This document shows positions 50,501-59,029 of a DNA stretch of 64,000 nt, one piece after another; position 1 is the stretch's first letter, and each line of letters begins with the position of its first letter. Under the pieces are notes generated by a model that did not search any database, was not told the origin of the DNA, and saw only the letters and a list, made by a program, of their open reading frames with translations. This DNA comes from Glandiceps talaboti (taxonomy: Eukaryota > Hemichordata > Enteropneusta > Spengelidae): NCBI RefSeq assembly GCF_964340395.1, contig NC_135569.1, forward strand, positions 8,970,540 through 9,034,539, written 5' to 3'. The position numbers and the translations under genes are program-made.

Positions 50501-52803
50501 GCAATAGCCAATTGTAGTATACCCTGATGATGCTGATAAGATGTTGCCTAAAATGTGACTGAGTATCTATGAACAAAGTCCATGAACATTCGTTTTTCGA
50601 TGACCTTGCATTGTAAATGGTTTCCTTGAGTTACCATATAGAAAGAAATTGGGGAACATCATATTTTTTAGCGTCACAAGAAATTAGAGTGTATCAATGA
50701 GACATCAAATAGTCTGGGATACACTGATTCTCAGCCTTAAACATGAGAGAAGAGTGGCCATTTATTTGGATAAATTTTTCTGTGCTTTTGATAGTCTCGG
50801 TTACCCAGACTCTCACTGCTGGGGGCTCTACTACAAGACCACCCAGACTAGAGTCGAGGGAAATGTAATCCAAAGTCGCCCACACCGGATCTCTTCCCCA
50901 GAGCAGTGCATGCTGGGGAATACTTCACGTCCAACATTGCAGGCTTAATAATCCACATACCTTTGAGACAGGTTATCATGTCTCAAGCAACTGATAAATC
51001 TTTATTCCACAAACAGGCCTCATAAGCCCTATGTGGTGAGAGTCTGGGTAACAGAGACTACGCTATTTTTTTTCTGTGTCTGTGGTAACAACTTACCTGT
51101 CTTCTGCATAATATCATAACATATCTTGTTGGACTGTTCACCTGCCTCACCAAATCTCTGTTCATTTGTAAAATCACGGAATCGCCTCTCCTCCAAAGGC
51201 ACGTGAAACACCTGGGAAATCAAGAGACATGCTAATTTTATAACTTTACAGAATGTATTAAGAATGGCATGCAGACCTACAAGTCTGTCATTGGAATGAC
51301 CTCAATATTTCCTTACAATTACAACAATCTTCCTTGATACTCAACCGAGGTACTTTCTTCATGTCAACGCATCAACAAAGTGACAGTACCTTGCTGAGGA
51401 CAAACTAATGATAATTGTTCACCACTACATGGCTGTGTGGTGAACAAATTGTCCCATACATTACTGAGCTGGAATCGGTGGGCAACTATTTTTAATTTTT
51501 GAAATCCTATTGCTAACATTGAAATGTATATATCATGAAATTAATTTGTTTTTCCCCCATTATTTAACTGCAGCTTGTCACAAGTTACATGACTAGGTGA
51601 TAAACTATGCAGATATAATCAACCTCTAATGACAGCCAAATTTTGTTGTTCTGGGTCAAAATGATAACTGGCATTTCTTGAGTCATCACATAGTAAGAGA
51701 TAGTGGAACACCAAATTTTGGTGCGTAACCTAGAAATTGTGTGCATCAGTAGTGCGTCAAATTGGCGTAGCGGTCACACTGATAATCACCCTAAAATCAA
51801 GATGCACTTGAATTCCACTAAAATGAGATTGAAGGAGTTACCTATTGTGAAGAACTCGCAACATGTCATTTTTTTCTAGTTTTTCTTGCCGTAAATTTGT
51901 ATATATCGTCTAATTTTCTTCATTGAGTGAGGTCACACTTGATTAGTTGTTTTGCCAACTGTTTGTTATATGTCCTCATTTCCACATCTGCTAAAATCTA
52001 TTTTGTTGTTCACTCATTTTTTCATAGTTTCAATTGTATAATTTTTCATTTAGTGGAAATAAAAAGCATTATATTACAAACAAGTGAAAAACTTGTGATC
52101 AGGGCACTGCAGAAATGCTGTCCCCTACTTTGAGTGTAATCCCAAGGATTGATTAGATACAGTGCGGCCCTCTACATGCAAGCCAATTTGACATGCCACT
52201 GACGCACACAATTTCTAGTGACGCACAAAAATTTAGTGTTCCCCTATCTCTTACTATGTGGTGAGAGTGTCCTCTAAACCAATTTGACACGCTAGTGACG
52301 CACAAAAATTTGGTGTTCCCCTATCTCTTACTATGTGGTCACGCACAAGAAATGCCAGTTTTTATCATTTTGACTCACAACAACAAAATTTGGCTATTAT
52401 TAGAGGGCACACTGATTAGACCAATATGTCTCAAGCACATTTAGTTTGTGTGAGTTTAGCAAGTCTATCTGCTATTGTTGTATGTGCAAGTCTATCTGCT
52501 ATTGTTGTATGTACATACCTGAGTAACAGTGGAAGACCTGACAGCCATTTTGGTAGGGTAGGCAACACCGGTTGGTCCTCGGTTGGCAACTATTTCAGCA
52601 GCAGTAGTAGTAGTGGTGGTTGGTGAGCTGGGATCGCGTGGCGAAACAGATGGTGCAGTTGGTAAGGGAGGGAAGGCTTCAGCATAAGTTGGTTGGTAGG
52701 CCTGTTCGTCAACAGTCATCTCCACGTGATCACCACTCCCAGTGCTAACATTTAGTATATTCGAATCCATGGTCGGTTTCCAGTATCAAGTCGGACAGTA
52801 CCA
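34292..52803 (-). CDS. HDLBP: Vigilin (high-density lipoprotein-binding protein), 15 KH units, 1,267 aa
   Basis: Joined coding exons, 5' to 3' on the minus strand: 52770-52519, 51211-51097, 49931-49609, 48535-48320, 46226-46020, 45653-45546, 44936-44753, 44377-44133, 43126-42926, 42390-42259, 41653-41213, 40697-40479, 39173-39032, 38412-38309, 37573-37469, 36600-36466, 35944-35723, 35063-34845, 34525-34292. Every junction is GT-AG and in frame; the total of 1,267 codons is almost exactly vertebrate vigilin length. It has an N-terminal PTYAEAFPPLP motif, then 15 KH or KH-like units. Most carry GXXG; units 1, 3 and 11 are degenerate. The C-tail has GFVVRDAPW and WGPSKR. Vigilin binds mRNAs and tRNAs, associates with ribosomes on the ER, and is linked to translation and lipoprotein secretion (family knowledge). 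An acceptor (cttacAG) at 52804-52805 shows at least one non-coding exon further right, not located. Confidence 0.96.
34845..35063 (-). CDS. HDLBP: Vigilin coding exon 18 (KH15)
   Basis: Residues 1118-1190; VEIDHRVHPRLIGIKGRAIR with loop GIKG, then VDIRFPRAND. A complete KH unit in one exon. Confidence 0.96.
35280..35311. repeat. Poly-C / (CA)n tract
   Basis: A homopolymeric C run of about 20 followed by CA repeats in a vigilin intron. Confidence 0.9.
35510..35672. mobile_element. MITE family F, partial copy 3
   Basis: 'ggtttgtctctatcttagaa', 'aggatgacaacagaggaacc' and 'tatcacccacttgtgtaatc' match the right part of the 39525-39965 copy. Confidence 0.65.
35723..35944 (-). CDS. HDLBP: Vigilin coding exon 17 (KH14)
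   Basis: Residues 1044-1117; TLRNFQLTVEVASKHHPKII then GRKG, DVNIQFPEKNSENH, ITITGYES. A whole KH unit. Confidence 0.96.
36466..36600 (-). CDS. HDLBP: Vigilin coding exon 16 (second half of KH13)
   Basis: Residues 999-1043; VNIAIPPPDKKSDTIKVTGP through a charged helix EELEKEKEDR. Confidence 0.94.
36880..37048. mobile_element. MITE family A, copy 1
   Basis: Terminal repeats cagtgtgccctcta / (t)agaaggcacactg; interior 'gacgtgccattgatgcacac' and 'aagaaatgccagttatcatt'. Flanks ctgatagg / ctgataaa suggest an 8-bp hAT-like target duplication. Confidence 0.85.
37469..37573 (-). CDS. HDLBP: Vigilin coding exon 15 (first half of KH13)
   Basis: Residues 964-998; ALVPVTEEIDVPFDLHRFII then GQKG and VRKMMEQHD. 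Confidence 0.94.
37771..38189. mobile_element. MITE family K
   Basis: Long inverted ends: left 'aatctaattaaaatccgatg', right 'catcggattttaatcagatt', with pairing continuing inward through 'gtgtac', 'gctgtta' and 'actgtcatttgttctttt'. A related end fragment sits at about 29160-29185. Confidence 0.85.
38309..38412 (-). CDS. HDLBP: Vigilin coding exon 14 (end of KH12)
   Basis: Completes a Ser codon, then NGDVDATPVVNGNCDVILIT and GKQDNCDRAKEALL. The Gly/Asn/Asp-rich start is the long variable loop of KH12, also expanded in vertebrate vigilin. Confidence 0.92.
38558..38714. mobile_element. MITE family A, copy 2 (inverted)
   Basis: Ends 'ctgtgtaccctctaatgac' and 'tagagggcacactg'; interior 'ctggcatttcttg' and 'aattgtgtgcgtcagtgg'. 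Confidence 0.8.
39032..39173 (-). CDS. HDLBP: Vigilin coding exon 13 (first part of KH12)
   Basis: Residues 882-928; ESQVTIECVIAQVYHRTVMG, AKGAKVQGIT, VGIKFPDRIPKIE. Loop GAKG. Ends in phase 1 before GTAAGT. Confidence 0.93.
39525..39965. mobile_element. MITE family F, copy 4
   Basis: Contains 'aagctattgaattcacattg', 'tttaattatagtctcagtag', 'acttgcagtgttgctgtttt' and two inverted-related blocks 'atcacccacttgtgtaat' and 'atcatccacttgtgtaat'. Confidence 0.7.
40028..40155 (-). repeat. 44-bp repeat, about three copies (inverted relative to 2481-2836)
   Basis: 'agctaaaatgatgtaggctt' + 'ggtgtttcactcatgggaca' + 'ttac'. The flank 'agacacaaacatagacatat' matches, inverted, the left flank of the other array. 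Confidence 0.9.
40479..40697 (-). CDS. HDLBP: Vigilin coding exon 12 (KH11)
   Basis: Residues 809-881; ITVDPKYHRHFVARRGQVLR, GGVTVSFPRSGTKSD. The loop is ARRG, so the first Gly of GXXG is lost, as it also is in vertebrate vigilin at this unit. Confidence 0.95.
40745..41115. repeat. Imperfect short tandem repeats ('tatggcaacaatgta')
   Basis: Irregular 30-50-bp units containing 'atggcaacaatgta' and 'acaatatagccatgta'. No coding signal. Confidence 0.7.
41213..41653 (-). CDS. HDLBP: Vigilin coding exon 11 (KH9 + KH10)
   Basis: Residues 662-808. Two complete KH units in one exon: VEISIPSKHHQSLIGARG then GGVMIHFPNETSGSD; and AEIRAKPEYHKFLIGRAG then GARIVFPTAKDEDQ. The exon boundary between the two units seems to have been lost. 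Confidence 0.97.
42035..42230. repeat. Imperfect ~55-70-bp repeats
   Basis: 'actttgcaactaa', 'aaatctgtgttg' and 'tctctgta.aactt' recur three to four times. Confidence 0.6.
42259..42390 (-). CDS. HDLBP: Vigilin coding exon 10 (second half of KH8)
   Basis: Residues 618-661; IKEETDTRIEIPSEDSDSDT, IVIIGKKANVESARDKIQ. Confidence 0.94.
42478..42852. mobile_element. MITE family E, copy 1
   Basis: A palindromic element: 'gataagaatagttttatagc' on the left mirrors 'ccataaaactgttcttatca' on the right; outer 'acaaacagggaaaagtaaac' mirrors 'gtttactttccatgtttgta'. Confidence 0.8.
42926..43126 (-). CDS. HDLBP: Vigilin coding exon 9 (end of KH7, start of KH8)
   Basis: Residues 551-617; VNITFPDAGRKSDVVTLRGP and then YKIEIPIFKKFHKNIIGKGG with loop GKGG. 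Confidence 0.95.
44133..44377 (-). CDS. HDLBP: Vigilin coding exon 8 (end of KH6, start of KH7)
   Basis: Completes codon 469, then TRIKGETGVSIHIPGEDESS, RTIRIEGSPKGV, DILIEQRFHRTIIGAKG. Loop of KH7: GAKG. Confidence 0.95.
44402..44700. mobile_element. Family G-related fragments
   Basis: 'gtggcacagactgtgtttat' near 44406 and 'atggcacaagctgagtatac' near 44583, with 'cactcaagtgaaacacttgt', resemble family G ends. A (CA)n tract lies between them. Confidence 0.5.
44753..44936 (-). CDS. HDLBP: Vigilin coding exon 7 (end of KH5, start of KH6)
   Basis: Residues 408-468; VHVEFEDGKDTISVEGPPEE, then DVDPKYHRHIIGKSGAN. Loop of KH6: GKSG. Ends phase 1. Confidence 0.95.
44990..45305. repeat. ~21-bp minisatellite ('tttggagtttacatacacag')
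   Basis: About 14 units of 'gtgttggagtttacatacac' with variants, in a vigilin intron. Confidence 0.95.
45546..45653 (-). CDS. HDLBP: Vigilin coding exon 6 (first half of KH5)
   Basis: Residues 372-407; VRAPAWLHKFIIGRRGQNIR, then SITQELPR. Loop GRRG. Donor GTAGGT. Confidence 0.93.
46020..46226 (-). CDS. HDLBP: Vigilin coding exon 5 (KH4)
   Basis: Residues 303-371; EVRKSQHKYVIGPRGNSIQE, TTGVSVEMPPTESSSETI. Loop GPRG. A whole KH unit in one exon. Partial duplicates of its 3' border ('ccttac...cacctg...agttcacat') lie just downstream at about 45835-46015. Confidence 0.95.
46326..47561. mobile_element. hAT-like non-autonomous DNA element with internal 'ttttccaggg' repeats
   Basis: Inverted termini cagggttcgt / acgaaccctg, flanked on both sides by ATTAT (46321-46325 and 47562-47566). 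Subterminal 'ttttccagggg' and 'ttccagggttttccaggg' repeats occur near both ends. The ~800-bp interior (46620-47440) has more CpG than its surroundings. I find no transposase; open frames across the repeats give NPGKPWK-type peptides that are artefacts. Confidence 0.75.
47840..48245. repeat. ~108-bp tandem repeat, 3.7 copies
   Basis: The unit contains 'atgccagactagatgattgg', 'catgcatcacataataatga' and 'ctttcaaagccaatcaaatt'. Confidence 0.9.
48320..48535 (-). CDS. HDLBP: Vigilin coding exon 4 (KH3)
   Basis: Residues 231-302; LHIEKAFHPFIMGPNSKNIQ, TGAKIHVPPPSVNKDEIVVS. The loop is GPNS, not GXXG, a degenerate unit as in the vertebrate protein (GPYN). Confidence 0.95.
49609..49931 (-). CDS. HDLBP: Vigilin coding exon 3 (end of KH1, KH2)
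   Basis: Residues 123-230; THIEMSMSKDQSLTIMVTGK, then IPKEHHRFLLGKGGSKLRDL and ATKIHVPRSEDNSDQIRI. Loop GKGG. Confidence 0.96.
50118..50480. mobile_element. MITE family E, copy 2
   Basis: Ends 'acaactgccaacatcagacc' and 'ggtctgatgtcaggacttgt'. The interior has the same palindromic 'tttgataagaacagtt' / 'aactgttcttatcaaa' arms as copies 1 and 3. Confidence 0.8.
50792..51060. mobile_element. MITE family M
   Basis: Inverted ends 'ggttacccagactctcac' and 'gtgagagtctgggtaac', inside 'tagtctc' / 'gagacta'. It ends 36 bases from the donor end of vigilin exon 2. Confidence 0.85.
51097..51211 (-). CDS. HDLBP: Vigilin coding exon 2 (degenerate KH1)
   Basis: Residues 85-122; VFHVPLEERRFRDFTNEQRF, GEAGEQSNKICYDIMQKT. 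It matches the vigilin segment FQVPLEER...FGEGEQ..I; no GXXG. Confidence 0.94.
51621..51781. mobile_element. MITE family A, copy 3 (inverted)
   Basis: 'aactggcatttcttgagtca', 'ctagaaattgtgtgcatcag' and end 'gtcacactg'. Confidence 0.75.
52160..52414. mobile_element. MITE family A, copy 4, with internal duplication
   Basis: Ends 'cagtgcggccctcta' and 'tagagggcacactg'. The block 'gacgcacaaaaatttggtgt' + 'tcccctatctcttactatgt' is present twice. Confidence 0.85.
52519..52803 (-). CDS. HDLBP: Vigilin coding exon 1 (start codon; CDS 52519-52770)
   Basis: ATG at 52770 (complement). MDSNILNVSTGSGDHVEMTV, then PTYAEAFPPLP, the conserved vigilin N-terminal motif; a Thr-rich linker; ends SSTVTQ. Bases 52771-52803 are 5' UTR down from an AG acceptor, so an upstream non-coding exon exists. 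Confidence 0.93.
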
Positions 52804-53207
52804 CTGTAAGCAATAAATAGACAATACTCAAGTTTAGATTTAAATAATATTAATGATTCTTTGATATTTTGGATTCAATTTGTATTTTAGTTGTGTGTTG
52901 TCACAGAATACATTCAACACTGATGTAAAGAATACAACATTACATTGAATGACACAAGTCTACACATATTTTTCAAACAATTTTTTAGTGATTCAATATT
53001 TTATCTGACTGATCTAAACATCATTTCCTTTTATAAGTCATGGATTGATTATATAAATAATATTCTGCCCTAAATCTGTACAATTCACATTCCATAAAGA
53101 ATGCGCCATGGGTTTTTCTATAAATCTTAAATCCATGTAAAGTTCTTACAGGATGCTGGCCCAGAGATTTGTTGTCTTATTTTCTCGGATCTAACTTCCA
53201 AACCACA

Positions 53208-53885
53208 GATAACGTAAAACCAGCATCAGGCAAGCATTTACAAATGGAACTTGTTACAAACAGGGAAAGTAAACAACTGAATTGGATTAATACAACCTAC
53301 AAAAAGCACAGTGCGTTTGCTTGCTGGTGGTGGTATGCAGGAATGAGACAAGTTACATGCATAGACATACAATTTAATTAGTGTCAGTAACTTATCAAAG
53401 CATAAACACCGCAGGAGCCGGAATTCTCTGTGTACTAATAGAATACTAGTGTTACATTATAACTTCCACTGCTATGAACAAACTTGTTAAAGTCACCTGA
53501 ACCTACACCAGAGGAATTGCTGTTATTTTTGTATTAATTGTCACTGGGGTAAAGTCTCTCTGCAGCCCACTTCATTCAAGCAAACGTACAGGTGCTTTTT
53601 TGTGGGTTGTAACAGATTTCGCACAGCATGCTGGACATACCAGAGACATAAAATGGTTTGATAAGAACAGTTTTATGACTTCTTTACTTGGGCATGAAAT
53701 GCTAAGGGAACTTGAAATTCATCTGTAAATGTTAGCTGTTATGTAAAGAGGCCATACAACTGTTTTTATCAAATGACCGAATGTAATACATGTAATTGTC
53801 TCTGTATTTCCAACATGTTGCTCTAAGTGTTATTAATCCAATTCACTTGTTTGTAAATGCTTGGCACTGGCTGTCAGTGAATACA
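53208..53885. mobile_element. MITE family E, copy 3, interrupted by family J
   Basis: Outer arms 'ccagcatcaggcaagcattt' and 'aaatgcttggcactggctgt'; inner arms 'tttgataagaacagttttat' and 'aactgtttttatcaaa'. A family J element interrupts it. Confidence 0.75.
53307..53595. mobile_element. MITE family J, copy 2, nested in family E
   Basis: 'gcgtttgcttg' and 'caagcaaacgta' ends; shares 'ggaatgagacaagttacatg' and 'taaacaccgcaggagc' with 32366-32580. Confidence 0.7.
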
Positions 53886-54639
53886 CTGACTACAAGTTGT
53901 ATGTTTGCTAAAATGACAGATAGAGTGGGGGTGGGGGTCATAAATTAAAATTACCAATAATGGTACAATGTAAAAGGTATGCATATTTGCAAATTCAAAA
54001 GATGTCACAAGTACATGTTTACACCTAAAAGAAATGCGAGATTTGTTTTATTCCTCAGTCTTTACAATAGTTTAGTACTATCCATCATCAATCTTTACAT
54101 CTCTCTTTCAGCTGATTTGATGCCACGTTGTTATTGAGACTAGCTTTACAATTGCATTTTTGTACTATAACTTTGGGTATCGTACACATTTGCATCTTTA
54201 TTCTCATAAATAACACAGACTGTTTGACAGCACAGATTTGCTCTTAGCCCTCTAACCTTCTGATTGATAACAAGGGTAACGTGGCATCATTCATTTAAAT
54301 ACACCTCTCCTGACAAAATTATCAATTTGTTTTACTCTACTCAAGTTAACACTGACAATAAGAGGACCTAAACACTTGTACCAAAGTCCATCACACACCT
54401 TAACAATATGAGCCAGTTCAGAGTAACCGGAACTATTTTCTTGATATACTTACTACTCTATCCAGGCACAGTACATGTGAGAGGTACTGCCATCAACGTG
54501 GCCTACTCATTGTATGCAAATTAATAACAAGGTCACACTACTTCAAAATAACCAGCTACCACCCAATATAAATCAATCTTTGCATGCTAAACTTTTTTTT
54601 TTTTCATTGCAAATAATACATATCAAATAACACTATCAG

Positions 54640-54835
54640 GAGATATTTAATATGCTATACAAGGTAACAATGTATCAGTAAGTATAAAATATTCTGTACA
54701 AAGCAACAATGTGTCAGTAAATGTAAAATACTCTATACAAAGTAACAATTTATCATTAAGTATAAAATAATACAAAGTTACAATGCATCAGTAAATGTAA
54801 AATACTGTACAAAAGTTACAATGTATCACAATGTT
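54640..54835. repeat. ~57-bp imperfect tandem repeat, 3-4 copies
   Basis: Units of 'acaatgtatcagtaagtata' + 'aaatactctatacaaagta'. Confidence 0.75.
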
Positions 54836-55487
54836 ATGAAACAGTAGCAATATAGCAACTTGGAGGACAGTCATTCCATTATACAAAGTAGGCGACTTCC
54901 CCAAAAGTTCAAAGGTCACCACAAACTCCTTCCTGTATGTAATTCAGGTCAGCAGTTACAATCGTAAATAATTTATACCAATGTGTTCATGTTATGTTGC
55001 CTAGGTAACTGCACAGTAGCCTGTACTATGAATACCTAATCATACATCTGATCATTTCTGTTATTATAATTTACATGATCTATTCACTTCTTTATTTATT
55101 TATTTGACTGGTGAGCGGTCATGGTTAATATACATTTGCAAATAAATACAAACATGTAAATTGAGCAGTAGCTAAAATATATTCAATAAAATATTTGAAT
55201 TTGTGTCAACTGATATTATATTTTGAAATAAAAGTTGACATCAAAGACATGCTCAACAGAACCAACTATGTATGTTTACCAAGGTTGATATATTATATTC
55301 CCAACAGAGACACTATGGTGTATCAATATTTAGTAGATTAAAGAACTAGAAATGAACTTGTGGAAGAAACGGAGCCAGATAAGGAAAAAGATATTTAATG
55401 TACAATTCTTGGTACCTGCAATAGCATTTTCCCCTCATCCTAGAGGGTCAAAATAGAACAAGGTCAAATTATTCCCATGTGCACTGT

Positions 55488-56153
55488 ACAATATCTTACC
55501 CACAACTCTCTCTGATTGGTATGCTTGGAAGTCCCTTTTTTATAACTTCTTCAATAACACATAATAATAATAAATAAATAAATAACAATAATCTTTATTT
55601 ATACTGGATAGTTCTTTAAGGATATAAACATTTGTCTCCAAAGAAATCCATATTTGTCATCATTTAAAAGCATTGTAATTACGTTTAATCAATATGTAAC
55701 AAAATGTTTAGGAATCAAAAATAAAGTTCTAAATTTTGCATAAAATGTGCTAACAACTAAATGAAACGTGCTGTGAAGAAAACACTTTTCAATGTCAAAG
55801 TACCACTAACTCGGACAGTGTGTATGAGTTTTAGGATGTAAATTTCTTTTGTCATACCTATTCAAATAAATCTATATCTTTGGCAAAGTCATAACTAGTG
55901 CACATATTTTCCTTAGTTTTGTAGAAAATATTGTGCATGTCTTTCAAGAAAATATGTTGACAAATTTCTAAAATTGCTACTCCTACAATAAATCATTTAT
56001 CAATGAAAATATGTATTCAGAAAGTGTCAATTCTACGTTTTGAAAATGGTAAAAATATTCTTACAAAATCCTGTACACAGGTGAGATTTGTCTGACTTCA
56101 AGGAATGATGTCCAACAGTACAAATCAGAGAGAGTTGTGGGTAAAATATTGTA
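55488..56153. mobile_element. MITE family C, copy 2 (inverted)
   Basis: Ends 'caatatcttacccacaactc' and 'gagttgtgggtaaaatattg'; the interior matches 30614-31144 in reverse orientation, with an added (AATA)n patch. Confidence 0.85.
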
Positions 56154-57294
56154 GTGATGTGCACCTATGCATGTGAAGTGAGTGGAGTGGAAGTTATGGC
56201 ATTAACTACGTAATCGAATGTTCATTATTTTTTATGATGTGCCCAGGGAGTAATGTTCTATTTCAGGTACACCGAGAATTGACAAACACATTGTAAGAAA
56301 TACAGAATGAGAAAGACACTGCCAGAAATAGTTAGTTCATCTGATATGCTATACTGTAAAGCAGGAAAGCATGGATTCTAGACTAGAACGGATACCAGAT
56401 GAAGAGAAACTGACTGATTGTCACTTGCAATTGGAATTTATATGAAAGGTCAGAGTGGTAGAGACTTTACTGTTATACATAAATGTACACACTAATGCAT
56501 ACAATAGAACTAATGGTAGTACAAAAAACACCTGCTACAACATGACTTGCATCAAATGTGCACCTGGTTACCTCAAAGTTATCATTTCCTCATTATATTC
56601 TAATCTAAAAGGTATTTTCTTATCCCCTTTCAATTCAAATAAACATGGGTTTTTTTAAGTTGAAAAAGATTTTTACATGTTATTCTCCTTTTGGTAATTT
56701 CTGACTCAAATTTAATATTGAATGTTATCTTGTACTGTCTTGCAAGTATAGATTCAATGTTGAGATAGGATACCCAGTAAAAGTAGATGGCTACAATGTA
56801 GCGATAACTGGATACAATGCACAGATAGAAGACAAAAATTGAGACAGATGGATACAATCTTGAGATAAATGGATACATTGTAATAGTACACTTTTCAGTT
56901 GTATGCCTTATAATGGACAGTAAAATAAGAAGGAATACATGGTCACTGAACCATAGCAGGAGTCAACCGCCTACTGCACAAACAAGCTCTGAAGTAACAG
57001 AAATATGAATGAATGACATAAAACTGACAGTGCTACAGACTTGAGTCAATTGAAAAATCTGTCATCAGAGACATGGCAAACAATACAGCTTCAGAACACA
57101 TTTTCATCAAGGTTATCCAATTACCTTGACTATTTTACTACATAACTGGATCAGACAAGTACCACTGTGGAACACACAGTCTGTTCTATTACTATGGCAA
57201 CACAAAGTGCATTGACACAATTCTCATAGAAAAATAATGTCATGAAATTGTCAGAGATTTCTAACTGAAATAAAATGAAACAAGTCTTATATGC

Positions 57295-57490
57295 TTGAAG
57301 ATATAGGACCCCAACACTATACAATGACAATGTGAAATATGGATATAGCCCCAACACTATTAGTATTATAATGACTGAAATATGGAGATATAGCCTCAAC
57401 ACTACATGTGTATATAATGACTGAAATATGGAGATATAGCCCCAACACTATTTAATTATAAATGACAGTGTGAAATACAGAGACATAACC
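57295..57490. repeat. ~60-bp imperfect tandem repeat, about 3.5 copies
   Basis: Units of 'gatatagccccaacactat' + 'aatgactgaaatatgga'. Confidence 0.8.
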
Positions 57491-58086
57491 CCTGACAATG
57501 TTGGTGAGGGTCAAAAGTCAGTCTCATCAGAAGTCTAAAATTGATGATGTGGGGCAGACACCAGTGATGTCTGTGCATATCGAACTTTTGGAGATGAGAC
57601 AAATATGTATATTTAATTGATACATTATACTCCATGGCGTAATGGAAAATTAAGTAATGTCTTTTTACAACAAATAAAATTATGAATGAAAGATTTATTT
57701 CTAACCTACAATGGTCAAGTTTTTTTCTTCACTTTTTGTAAAGAATGGTTAAGGAGATGGTCTATTTTCATGAAAACAACTGAACAACTATTCTCATTAG
57801 TTCACTGTATTTCTGTAAAGGGACTCAATAGTTATTGAGTGAAATGTTGGTAAGAATTTGAAGTTTGGTCTGTATATGTAAAGTATGGCACGTTTCTGTT
57901 TTGCCTACAGAAGACAATTGGCGTACATTGTACATTCAGAATCACTAAATTTATTCTAGTATCAATGACATGACTATCCTGTTATTACAGCCTGTATTTC
58001 CTGGCTTTCAACTAGTACCAGTAACATCAGACATAAACACAAACACAAGGTCACTGTAACCCTCATTTTAAACTTCTACAGTTATA

Positions 58087-58342
58087 CAATAGGGAACTTG
58101 CAATCCAGACTGAGCATGCTCAGACGCAAAGGACTATGGGATTATCTGTGTTTATCGTAATACCTAATCTGGAGCTATCGTTAAAATAAAACTTCCACAA
58201 AGGTCAGGGTGACTATGAATTGATTATTTGTGGTTACAAATAATGTAACCAATATTGCTAATAATACTAATTTGATTAGTATTTATTATCACATTTCCCA
58301 TGATGCAGCATTCAACATGGCAAGTTTGCAAGTTCCCTATTC
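58087..58342. mobile_element. MITE family B, copy 2 (inverted)
   Basis: 'caatagggaacttgcaa' left and 'ttgcaagttccctatt' right; same size as the copy at 28117-28369. Confidence 0.88.
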
Positions 58343-58629
58343 CAGGCAAGGCTGAAGAATACTGGGTCTGTGAGTAACATGTACACAGGATCTAAGATTA
58401 TATATGTTATGTCCTTTTTGAAACGTGCATAGGCTAAAGGACACTTGACAGGAATGTTATTTGTACCAGAATGGCGGTTAGTGATCATAAAATTGTTCTT
58501 ACTAGCATTTTAAATCTCAGATGCACAATTGTCTTTTCTCACACAGTTTTCCCAAGGCCTTTTACAAAGTAGCATATGTTCCAGAACACCCTTTGAATTG
58601 TGTGTCAGGGCCTGACTACTAGCAAGTAT

Positions 58630-59029
58630 AAGGGGCGAGATCAATAGTTCAATGTAGAATAAAAAACTACATTCTTTTACTTTGGGGGTGGGTTTGAGCC
58701 ATTTTAGTTCTCCTCCTACAAAAATCGATTTTACTTTTAATTGATGTTTTGTACCCCTAAATACAAATATTTCTTTAACAAATGTCAAAATGAGAAATAG
58801 AAGAATTTTTGCTATAATAAACAACATTAAAATAAAGTGTCTGCAAAAAAAACGATTTTTTTTACCTCACTACATATTTGCTTTATATTCATAGCACTAC
58901 ATACTGATTTAAATTGATGGTGTGGTTTGAAGCAATTTTCAATTTTGGCAAATTTAGTTAGGGGTGGGCTAGGCTAAGTATATGAATTTAGTTTTTTATC
59001 CTACATTGAATTATTGATCTCATCCCTAA
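58630..59029 (+). mobile_element. MITE family D, copy 2
   Basis: Left 'gagatcaatagttcaatgta' and right 'tacattgaattattgatctc' are inverted repeats; the interior is shared with 6688-7115 in the same orientation. Confidence 0.8.
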
